NCBI GenBank assembly: GCA_946887085.1
Contig: CAMPKG010000044.1
Span: 1-14,387, forward strand
Source of the DNA: an uncultured Sphingobacteriales bacterium
GTDB taxonomy: Bacteria; Bacteroidota; Bacteroidia; Chitinophagales; Chitinophagaceae
Direction: 5' to 3'
DNA: 14,387 bases
Positions 6,989 through 13,410 of this stretch are shown piece by piece. The notes under the pieces are model-generated. The model ran no database searches, was not told where the DNA came from, and saw only the letters and a program-made list of their open reading frames with translations. The translations under genes were made by a program, and so were the position numbers. Every line of letters starts with the position of its first letter. Within the stretch, counting starts at the first letter, position 1.

Positions 6989-7888
6989 TTAAAGCTTGTC
7001 AAATAATAAAGCCAGCAGCACTACCGGCAGGTAAATGAACGATGAGAACATTACCCTTTTGGCCGATTTGTGATCGTTGTTCATGTAAAACGCCATGGAT
7101 GCTACGAAGTAGAACAGGCCACAGGCCATAGTCACCCACATGCCTATATTGCCGCTCATACCCACTACCCTCGGCATCACAGCCATAGGTATCAGCACCA
7201 GGCTGTAGAACATGCACTGCAGGCCGGTGAAACGTGTCTTACCCGCAGCTGAAGGCAGCATACGGATGCCGGCTTTTATATAGTCATCATACCCTACCCA
7301 GGCGATAGCCCAGAAATGCGGGAACTGCCAGAAAAATTGTATCGTAAATAGTATCCAGCCACCGATGCCAAGCTCACCCGTAGCAGCCACCCAGCCGATA
7401 AGCGGTGGCAGCGCGCCCGGAATAGCGCCTATCAACACAGCGACAGGATGTATCTTCTTCATCGGTGTATAGGCAAATGCGTATAGCAACAATGAAATAA
7501 AGCTGAGTAAGCCCGCCAGCGGATTAAAGTAATAACTAAGGATAATAGTGCCGATGGCTGCTGAAACCGTTGCTACCGCCCAGGCTTCGCCGACGCTCAT
7601 ACGGCCGTCGGGCATGGGACGCAGCATGGTGCGTTTCATGAACGCGTCACTTTTGCGCTCCAGTATCTGGTTGATGGTATTGGCAGAGCCTGTAACCAGC
7701 ATGCCACCTAAGAAAAGAAGAATAACCTCGGTCCAGCCAAACTGGACACCCGGCGCCAGCAAATAACCAACCACACTGGAAAAAACAACCATGAAACTCA
7801 GGTTGGGCTTCAGAAGTTGGGCATAGTCCCTGAAACGCGACAGGAGCAGCATATGCCATTTTGCTCTGATGGGTGCCTCACGCAACAT
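6989..7888 (-). CDS. ctaB: Haem O synthase (protohaem IX farnesyltransferase)
   Basis: A 299-residue UbiA-superfamily prenyltransferase that adds a farnesyl group to haem B to give haem O, the precursor of haem A for the oxidase. The first prenyl diphosphate/Mg site is at residues 73-91: Asn73, Glu77, Asp81, Met84, Arg86-Thr87 and Arg90-Pro91, the Bacteroidota variant in which Glu replaces one Asp. The second site is GYDDYIKAGIRMLP (about 199-212). Eight or nine membrane segments are expected. ATG 7888 is taken as start; ATG at 7852 (Met13) is a possible alternative. It heads the oxidase operon and has a TACCTTTG promoter motif 24-31 bases upstream. Haem A synthase is not in the window. Confidence 0.95.
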   Translation of the reverse strand: MLREAPIRAKWHMLLLSRFRDYAQLLKPNLSFMVVFSSVVGYLLAPGVQFGWTEVILLFLGGMLVTGSANTINQILERKSDAFMKRTMLRPMPDGRMSVGEAWAVATVSAAIGTIILSYYFNPLAGLLSFISLLLYAFAYTPMKKIHPVAVLIGAIPGALPPLIGWVAATGELGIGGWILFTIQFFWQFPHFWAIAWVGYDDYIKAGIRMLPSAAGKTRFTGLQCMFYSLVLIPMAVMPRVVGMSGNIGMWVTMACGLFYFVASMAFYMNNDHKSAKRVMFSSFIYLPVVLLALLFDKL

Positions 7889-7911
7889 CTACGGTAAAAT
7901 TTGAAGTGGTG

Positions 7912-7942
7912 CAAAGGTAGGGAATAAAAAGGCAAAGGGAAA
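7912..7942 (-). promoter_or_regulatory. Bacteroidota-type promoter of the oxidase operon
   Basis: On the minus strand TACCTTTG (7919 to 7912) is an exact TAnnTTTG -7 element and is followed by CA, a common context. A TTTC at 7942-7939, one base off the TTTG -33 element, lies 19 bases upstream, the expected spacing. It would give a short leader of roughly 15-20 bases before the ATG at 7888. The remaining part of the 124-base gap (7943-8012) shows no convincing hairpin. Confidence 0.6.
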
Positions 7943-8012
7943 GGCAGTTCACATAAGAAATGTTGTGTTACAGAGCCTCTATAGATTAGTCATATTAAGA
8001 TAAATGACAAAC

Positions 8013-10715
8013 CTAGCGGATCAATTGCACATCACCTTTGCCAAACAGCTCACCGCAAACCGATGAAACTGCTTTATAATGGTAGAAGTAGGTGCCTAAG
8101 TCTGCGAGCTGGCCGTTATAGGTGCCATTCCAGCAGCCGTCGAAAGTGTTCGACTGGTACACCGTCTGTCCCCAGCGGTTGACGATAGTGAGCTGGAAAC
8201 CGGAAACATCACCAGGTATAAATACTTTAAAGCAATCGTTCTTGCCATCGCCGTTCGGTGTAAATGCATTCGGCGTGAACAGGCGGCCATTGCCCTCAAA
8301 CACTTTTATGAGCGCGGTATCTGTATTCTTACACCCCCACTCGTCGACCCCGGTAACGACATACTCGGTATTCTGAGCCGGGCGTGCATAGGTGAACTGT
8401 GCGTTGGGATCGCCCAGCCCATCTACCGGCAGCCATGTATACTTAGCTGCGCCTGTTGCACCCAACTTTCCATATTGAAGACCGCAATCAACATCCCGTG
8501 CAATATCGATACGCACATCCGGTAATTGATGCACAAACACTTTTGCTTCCAATGTTGCAGAGCGATGGCAGATCGTATCTTTTATCGTCACGAAATAGCT
8601 TCTGCCCTGTTTCGGCCATACGATAGGTTCAGGACTATCGAACGGATACAACGAATCTGCCGGCGACCAATTGTAAGTATTACCTCCCGATGCCTGGAGG
8701 CGAATGGTATCGCCGATGCACACATCGTTTTGCTCTTTTACTTTGAAATCGGCCGGCACCAGCATCACGTGCACGTCATCGGTGTCAATGCAACCGAAAT
8801 GATTGGTGACGACAAGATTGTATTTGATAGAAGCATTAATAGTAGCGATGGGGTCTGCAATAGTCAACTCCGATAATCCCTCCGGCGGATACCATCGATA
8901 GGTTCCCGCACCGCTGCCATGCAACTGTATCACAGCGCCGGGACAAACCATCGTATCAGCACCGGCATCAGACTCAGGTTTCGGATTTACGACAACACTT
9001 GCCCCCGCGCCCGGACTACCCAAAGGGGCGCAAAGCGATGCATCTTTTATCGACGTAAGTATATATTGCGTCGTTTTCGAGATCTTCTGTGCTACAGAAA
9101 ACAGTTCTTCACTCTCCAACCCGGTTCGGGTATATATATTCGTTCCGTCAGTTATTGTAATAGTAAAAGGACCATTACCGGCGGTGGCAACGAATCTCAT
9201 AAACGCTTCATCACCTTCGCAAACCGTATCGCCGATCAGGTAACCATTGGGTGGTTGTGTGTTCTGCCAATGATATTTCGCCAGGAAAATATCTGAACCT
9301 TTTGTGTTCTCGATATTTACCGCTCCAGAGTTCGGATCGAAGTCGACTTTCGAAGGCGAGATGTATCCGCACACGTAAATATTTCCCACCGCATCCGCTG
9401 CTATCTTTCTTGCATTATCATGGGCGGTATCACCAACTGCAAAGCTGCAAATATATTTTCCATTCAGATCGTAGCGCATCAGGTAGATATCGTTCTTCCC
9501 TTTGCTGCCCATGCTCGCCGTGTTACCGGAAATATCAAAGTCGGCAGTATTGCGGAAATAGCCTGTGTAGTAAACACTATTGTTAGCCACCACAACTCCC
9601 CATCCGAAATCAGTTTCATTGCCTCCTGCTATCCCACCCCATTGATGCTGGCCGTTGTTGTTGTATTTCGCGATGAATATGTTTGCCTCATTGCTACCTG
9701 CCGGTCGTTGTATAGGAGGCGATGATGAGCTGAATTTAATTTCAGGACTTTCAGTATAACCTGTCAGGTAGATATTATCATTCGCGTCAAGGGCTATATC
9801 TATTGACTGTTCGATGCCCGCCCCTTTGATGTCTACCACGTATTGGAAAATGCCGCTGGTGTTATATCGCGCCAGATATCCATCGTATGCACCGGCAACC
9901 GAAAGTATGGCCGTGCCAGCGGACGGATCGAAATCTGCATTAGTGCCCTGGTAGCAACCGGTCAGATACAGGGAACCTGCATTATCGGTCTTCATTCCCC
10001 AAACGGTATTGTCTACACCGGGCCCTCCCCCGCCTCCAAAGTTGATGCCCCAGCCAAGCTGACCGCTGGCGGTGTATTTGATGAGAAAAGCAGTGCCTGT
10101 TGTACTATTAAGATAAGTATTTACAGAAGGATTCGGGTCTATATCCATCTGGTTGTGAAAATTGCCGCCAACATAGACGTTTCCTGAAGCATCGGCCGTG
10201 GTTGATTGGGCATCATCGAAGTCCGTACTTCCGCCAATTGCATTTGCCCATGCAAATGACCCGTTTGCATTGTACACGGCTACAAAACCATCGGTACCCT
10301 TTCCGTTCAGCTGCTTTGTACCATTCCCGGGGTTGAAGTCGATATAAAGTCCGCGAAACTGGCCGACTATGATCGCACGGTTATTATTGTCAACGGCGAT
10401 ATTTTCCACTATCTCATTTTCCGCACCGCCTATATTGAAACCCCATTGAAACGTGCCTGTGGTACTATAACATGCAAGAAAAATATCGCGCTGGCCGTTG
10501 CTGGTGACATTGTAAGTATTAGTTGAAGGATCGAGATCGACAGTGCCCGTGAAGCTGCCTGCAAGATAGATGTTGCCATTAGGCGCTACAGCACATGCAT
10601 GTCCGTCGCCCTCACCCTGGCCCACTGCCTGGTTCACCCAAAAAGGCGCCTGTGCCTGTGCCTGGAAACAACAAACAGAAAGAATAATTACAAAAAGGGC
10701 CCTAAGGTTTTTCAC
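8013..10715 (-). CDS. Large T9SS-exported protein: SBBP-like propeller, Ig/PKD-like repeats, CHU_C C-terminal domain
   Basis: A 900-residue secreted protein. The signal peptide is about 1-22 (ends AQAQA). Residues 25-482 carry seven repeats of the type NIYLAGSFTG...VDLDPS, starting near 48, 112, 179, 248, 314, 380 and 444, thus about 66 residues apart; each is followed by DIFLA-x-Y and a W-G or similar, as in SBBP/beta-propeller repeats. An Ig-like region follows (about 491-585), then three PKD-like modules to about 808, each with a Cys pair. The C-terminal domain from about 809 has FTPNAFTPNGDG, NRWGQTVYQS, WNGTYNG and GTYFYHY, the gliding-motility-associated (CHU_C, type B) sorting domain of the type IX system. 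The protein is expected at the cell surface or in the medium; binding partner unknown. Start is GTG: no ATG lies upstream before an in-frame stop. Confidence 0.92.
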   Translation of the reverse strand: MKNLRALFVIILSVCCFQAQAQAPFWVNQAVGQGEGDGHACAVAPNGNIYLAGSFTGTVDLDPSTNTYNVTSNGQRDIFLACYSTTGTFQWGFNIGGAENEIVENIAVDNNNRAIIVGQFRGLYIDFNPGNGTKQLNGKGTDGFVAVYNANGSFAWANAIGGSTDFDDAQSTTADASGNVYVGGNFHNQMDIDPNPSVNTYLNSTTGTAFLIKYTASGQLGWGINFGGGGGPGVDNTVWGMKTDNAGSLYLTGCYQGTNADFDPSAGTAILSVAGAYDGYLARYNTSGIFQYVVDIKGAGIEQSIDIALDANDNIYLTGYTESPEIKFSSSSPPIQRPAGSNEANIFIAKYNNNGQHQWGGIAGGNETDFGWGVVVANNSVYYTGYFRNTADFDISGNTASMGSKGKNDIYLMRYDLNGKYICSFAVGDTAHDNARKIAADAVGNIYVCGYISPSKVDFDPNSGAVNIENTKGSDIFLAKYHWQNTQPPNGYLIGDTVCEGDEAFMRFVATAGNGPFTITITDGTNIYTRTGLESEELFSVAQKISKTTQYILTSIKDASLCAPLGSPGAGASVVVNPKPESDAGADTMVCPGAVIQLHGSGAGTYRWYPPEGLSELTIADPIATINASIKYNLVVTNHFGCIDTDDVHVMLVPADFKVKEQNDVCIGDTIRLQASGGNTYNWSPADSLYPFDSPEPIVWPKQGRSYFVTIKDTICHRSATLEAKVFVHQLPDVRIDIARDVDCGLQYGKLGATGAAKYTWLPVDGLGDPNAQFTYARPAQNTEYVVTGVDEWGCKNTDTALIKVFEGNGRLFTPNAFTPNGDGKNDCFKVFIPGDVSGFQLTIVNRWGQTVYQSNTFDGCWNGTYNGQLADLGTYFYHYKAVSSVCGELFGKGDVQLIR

Positions 10716-10816
10716 GTGGGGTAGCGTAAATGTTTTACATAGAATAGTTCAACGGTTAAGAGGCTAAAATTATTACGCCACTGCCAACGATTTGTTACAG
10801 TAATATCATTTTTCCG

Positions 10817-11599
10817 TTACCAGCTGCCACTGGCACCACCGCCACCGAAGCCGCCGCCGCCAAAACCACCGAAGCCACCACCGCTTCCGCCGCCCCAGCT
10901 TCCACCACCGAAACCGCCGCTGCCAAGGCTACCGCCTAAAAAGCCGCCCATAAAGCCGCCGCCAAACCCACGATAACCCCTGCGGCTCATATAGCCGCCT
11001 CCACCTCCGCCACCCATGCGACTGAGTACAAAGAGAATAATGATGATAATGAGAACGATACGACCGATCGGGAGATTGCGTTCCTCTCGTTGATCTTTTT
11101 TATCGGCAGTATACTCGCCTTTGGTTGCCGCTATAATAGCATCTGCTGCTTTGTTGAAGCCTTCGTAATAATTACCGCTTTTGAACGAGGGCACTATCTC
11201 ATTGCGGATGATGCGTCCGCTGGTCGCATCTGTAAGCGCGCCCTCCAGGCCATAACCGGTTGAGATGTTTACTTTCCTGTCGTCCATTGAAGCAAGGACG
11301 AGCACACCATTGTCTTTGCCTTTATGCCCTACTCCCCACCGGTTGCCCAGTTCTACCGCGTACTGTGCTATTTCATAGCCACCCAGGTTTTTGATGGTTA
11401 CTACCGTTATTTGTGTAGACGTATTGCGCTCGTAATCCAGGAGTTTTTGTTCCAGTTGCGCCTGCTGGCTGGCGTCCATCATCGGCGCAAAGTCATTGAC
11501 GAGTCTCGGCGGATTTGGCTTAGCAGGAAAATCCTTATCGCTCTGCGCAAATACCGGCAGACAAAGGAAAAATGAAAAAATCAGAATTAAATACCGCAA
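10817..11599 (-). CDS. TPM-domain membrane protein with Gly-rich tail (YgcG-like)
   Basis: A 260-residue protein with a signal peptide (1-19, ending PVFAQ), a TPM domain (PF04536) at about 35-160, one membrane segment at about 179-194 and a Gly-rich tail from 196 to 260 that ends in GASGSW, the usual end of this group. TPM marks are VNDFAPMMDASQQAQLEQKL, ITVVTIKNLGG, WGVGHKGKDNGVLVL and ISTGYGLEGALTD. The TPM domain would be periplasmic and the Gly-rich tail cytoplasmic. Plant TPM proteins act in photosystem repair and a phosphatase activity was reported; bacterial function is unclear. The start is TTG: no ATG exists within or just before the signal peptide, and TTG-CGG gives the needed basic residue. 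It follows the second TPM gene by 23 bases. The tail is encoded by a GC-rich low-complexity stretch at 10820-11014. Confidence 0.88.
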   Translation of the reverse strand: MRYLILIFSFFLCLPVFAQSDKDFPAKPNPPRLVNDFAPMMDASQQAQLEQKLLDYERNTSTQITVVTIKNLGGYEIAQYAVELGNRWGVGHKGKDNGVLVLASMDDRKVNISTGYGLEGALTDATSGRIIRNEIVPSFKSGNYYEGFNKAADAIIAATKGEYTADKKDQREERNLPIGRIVLIIIIILFVLSRMGGGGGGGYMSRRGYRGFGGGFMGGFLGGSLGSGGFGGGSWGGGSGGGFGGFGGGGFGGGGASGSW

Positions 11600-11622
11600 C
11601 GGCCGGAGTTTATGATTTGAAG

Positions 11623-12081
11623 TTATTTGCCAAATACTATTTCGTCGGGGAGCTCATTATGCAGCACATTGGGATCATAAGGAAAATGCTGAGCCAATGC
11701 ATTGCCCAATAGATTGACGCAGACGCAGAGGCCTTCGCCGATCTTACCCTCTTTCAGGTAATTCTTCAGCTCGGCTGCCGCATTCTCCCAGAACACGGGG
11801 CCACCGGCCTGCTTATATATCTCCTCGTCGCCCACAATGGCAAACTGGTGATCATCAAGCGCCATGTACACAAGCACTGCATTACGCCTTTCCGTTTCGA
11901 ACATGCCCAGCTTGGTGAACAGCTCCCAGGCACGGTCCATGGCATCGACATAGCTGCAGCGGCTCTCGAGAAACACCCTAAGCTCCCCTGTCGTTTTATT
12001 TTCAGCTTCGCGGATACAAGCCACTATTTTCTCCTGTTCAGCAGGATCAAGCAGTGGCTTTTTATTCCAGATAAATCTCAT
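11623..12081 (-). CDS. TPM-domain protein, soluble
   Basis: A 152-residue protein consisting of little more than a TPM domain, without signal peptide or membrane segment. Features are LLDPAEQEKIVACIREAENKT condensed to the opening helix, TGELRVFLES at about 31-40, the RAWELFTKLGM helix, then RRNAVLVYMALDDHQFAIVGDEEIY (about 65-89) and a C-terminal helical half with GKIGEGLCVCVNLLG. It probably stays in the cytoplasm, in contrast to the neighbouring membrane-bound TPM protein. It starts nine bases after the lemA stop and precedes the second TPM gene by 23 bases. LemA with two different TPM proteins is a recurring neighbourhood in Bacteroidota as far as I recall; the process they serve is not known. 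Four cysteines are present, two in a CVCV sequence. Confidence 0.88.
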   Translation of the reverse strand: MRFIWNKKPLLDPAEQEKIVACIREAENKTTGELRVFLESRCSYVDAMDRAWELFTKLGMFETERRNAVLVYMALDDHQFAIVGDEEIYKQAGGPVFWENAAAELKNYLKEGKIGEGLCVCVNLLGNALAQHFPYDPNVLHNELPDEIVFGK

Positions 12082-12090
12082 TCGAATAAT

Positions 12091-12681
12091 TTAGAATTGA
12101 ACCTGCGGAGCCTTTTGTGCGCCTGCTTCTGCTTCAAACATACCACGCCTTTCAAAGCCCAGCATACCTGCAAATATATTGTTCGGGAAGGTGCGCACCC
12201 GTGTGTTATACTCCTGAACTGCGTCATTAAAGTTCTTACGGGCAACGGTTATACGATTCTCCGTTCCTTCAAGCTGGTCCTGCAGGGCCAGGAAGTTTTG
12301 GTTGGCCTGCAATTGCGGGTAGGCTTCCGAAACAACCATCAGCCTGCCCAGCGCGGCGCTCAATTCTCCCTGTGCATTCTGGAACTCGCGAATTTTTTCG
12401 GGCGTCAGGTTATCGGGATTCACCTGTATGGATGTGGCTTTTGCACGGGCATTGATCACATCTGTAAGTGTTTTATTCTCATGAGCTGCTGCACCTTTTA
12501 CCGTTGCTACCAGGTTGGGCACCAGGTCGGCACGGCGCTGGTATTGGTTCTGCACCTCACCCCATTTAGATTTTACATTCTCATCAGTCTGCACCAGTGT
12601 CTTCTGCAAGTTGCAGGTCATACATCCGCCTATCAGCAGTATACCCAGCAATACGATCAATACGAGTGAGCCTTTTTTCAT
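12091..12681 (-). CDS. lemA: LemA family protein
   Basis: A 196-residue LemA family protein. The N-terminal hydrophobic segment (about 4-19) ends in IGGC at Cys20 and could serve as lipoprotein signal or as a membrane anchor. The family core is very clear: a coiled-helix bundle with NQYQRRADLVPNLVATVKG at 45-63, ENRITVARKNFNDAVQEYN at 141-159 and TFPNNIFAGMLGF at 164-176. LemA proteins are envelope proteins of unsettled function. Start is ATG 12681; an in-frame TTG nine bases upstream is possible but less likely, since MKKGSL fits a signal. It heads a three-gene operon with both TPM genes and has a TACTTTTG promoter motif 18-25 bases upstream. Confidence 0.93.
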   Translation of the reverse strand: MKKGSLVLIVLLGILLIGGCMTCNLQKTLVQTDENVKSKWGEVQNQYQRRADLVPNLVATVKGAAAHENKTLTDVINARAKATSIQVNPDNLTPEKIREFQNAQGELSAALGRLMVVSEAYPQLQANQNFLALQDQLEGTENRITVARKNFNDAVQEYNTRVRTFPNNIFAGMLGFERRGMFEAEAGAQKAPQVQF

Positions 12682-12698
12682 GTTTAGCAAGTTTTCAT

Positions 12699-12706
12699 CA
12701 AAAGTA
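12699..12706 (-). promoter_or_regulatory. -7 element of the lemA operon
   Basis: TACTTTTG on the minus strand is an exact TAnnTTTG match and lies 18 bases before the lemA ATG. No TTTG is found at the expected upstream distance; the -33 region would fall on the T run of the terminator at 12722-12756, where only TTTT is available. Transcription would begin about 10 bases before the ATG. Confidence 0.45.
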
Positions 12707-12721
12707 ATGTTTCATGAGCAT

Positions 12722-12756
12722 ATAAAAACAGGCGCTGACAATTGCCGGCGCCTGTT
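12722..12756 (-). terminator. Intrinsic terminator after the beta-barrel gene
   Basis: A perfect nine-base-pair GC-rich stem (12727-12735 with 12748-12756; arms AACAGGCGC and GCGCCTGTT on the plus strand) encloses a 12-base loop. Read on the minus strand, the stem runs into TTTTTAT, a classic T tract. It begins 18 bases after the TAG of the beta-barrel gene and separates it from the lemA operon. Confidence 0.85.
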
Positions 12757-12773
12757 AGTTCGTTGAGTACCAA

Positions 12774-13283
12774 CTAGCGGTTCAGGTAAAAGCGGCCTGC
12801 TACGCCAAACATATTGTGAGGAAAGAAATCAACATCGCTCAGGAAATTGATGGCCGGCTTGAAATCTGCACTCAATCCAAGCGGTATGTTCTTAAACACA
12901 TATTCAACTCCACCTATACCATCTATTCCAAATATACCTTCATTGCCATCTATAAAACGTCCTTCACGGTTACTGTAGCGACGGCCGCGGTCCCACACTC
13001 CGAAGTGCAGACCCCCACCAAAGAACAGGCGCCATGACGGATCGGGAAGCGAAATATGATACTCCGCAAGGCCTACAACGTTAAAACTTTCGCCCTCCAG
13101 GCCGAAGATACCACCTGCATTCACCTGGGCTTCTATAGCCAGGTTGGGGTCGATGAAAAACTTGCCGGTAAAACCACCGCCATCGGGAGTTGCCCGCAAG
13201 CCTAGCGCGGTGTTTGCCTTTTGAGCGAATACAGTCGTAATGGTCGTTAGTGCCAAAGCTGTAAAAACTAAGATCCTTTTCAT
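12774..13283 (-). CDS. Small outer-membrane beta-barrel-like protein
   Basis: A 169-residue protein with a signal peptide (MKRILVFT..., cleavage near Ala20) and a mature part of alternating short hydrophobic strands and turns, typical of small outer-membrane beta-barrels: GLRATPDGGGFTGKFFI, LAIEAQVNAGGIFG, FNVVGLAEYHI, WRLFFGGGLHFG, GIGGVEYVFK, LGLSADFKPAINF and MFGVAGRFYLNR. I estimate about eight strands. It does not end in the aromatic residue many barrel proteins have; the last aromatic is Tyr166. The function is unknown. Start is taken as ATG 13283; an in-frame TTG 18 bases upstream would add six polar residues. The gene is single, ends at the terminator 12722-12756, and is divergent from kynU with a 127-base shared upstream region. 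Confidence 0.8.
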   Translation of the reverse strand: MKRILVFTALALTTITTVFAQKANTALGLRATPDGGGFTGKFFIDPNLAIEAQVNAGGIFGLEGESFNVVGLAEYHISLPDPSWRLFFGGGLHFGVWDRGRRYSNREGRFIDGNEGIFGIDGIGGVEYVFKNIPLGLSADFKPAINFLSDVDFFPHNMFGVAGRFYLNR

Positions 13284-13298
13284 GTTCGTTGTGTTTGT

Positions 13299-13327
13299 CA
13301 ACCGGCATAAAACAACATGCCAACCGG
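13299..13327. repeat. Direct repeat CAACCGG in divergent promoter region
   Basis: CAACCGG occurs at 13299-13305 and at 13321-13327, 22 bases apart (about two helical turns), between the beta-barrel gene and kynU. The second copy extends into the palindrome ACCGGT. The sites could be bound by a regulator, but seven-base repeats are short and could be chance. Confidence 0.3.
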
Positions 13328-13354
13328 TGTCATATGTTAAAGATTATGAAGGCT

Positions 13355-13388
13355 TTTGCTAAATTTTAACAATAGCCGACTATTTTTG
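13355..13388 (+). promoter_or_regulatory. Bacteroidota-type promoter of kynU
   Basis: TTTG at 13355-13358 and TATTTTTG at 13381-13388 match the -33 and TAnnTTTG -7 elements with a 22-base spacer, at the upper end of the usual range. The ATG lies 22 bases after the -7 element, so the leader would be about 15 bases long. Confidence 0.55.
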
Positions 13389-13410
13389 CGGGCAAACAGG
13401 GGATCACATA

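Noticed and set aside
10820..11014. GC-rich triplet-like repeats that look like a satellite or CRISPR-like array
   Set aside because: They encode the Gly-rich tail of the TPM protein, with irregular units and no spacers.
11683..11693. Second copy of part of the 635-692 inverted repeat arm (GGAAAATGCTG)
   Set aside because: It is an 11-base match within the soluble TPM coding sequence without a complementary partner nearby; most likely chance.
11848..12669. A 273-codon plus-strand open frame opposite lemA and the soluble TPM gene
   Set aside because: It lies antisense to two genes with strong family motifs, has no recognisable domain, and its residue composition is unlike a normal protein; it is a shadow frame.
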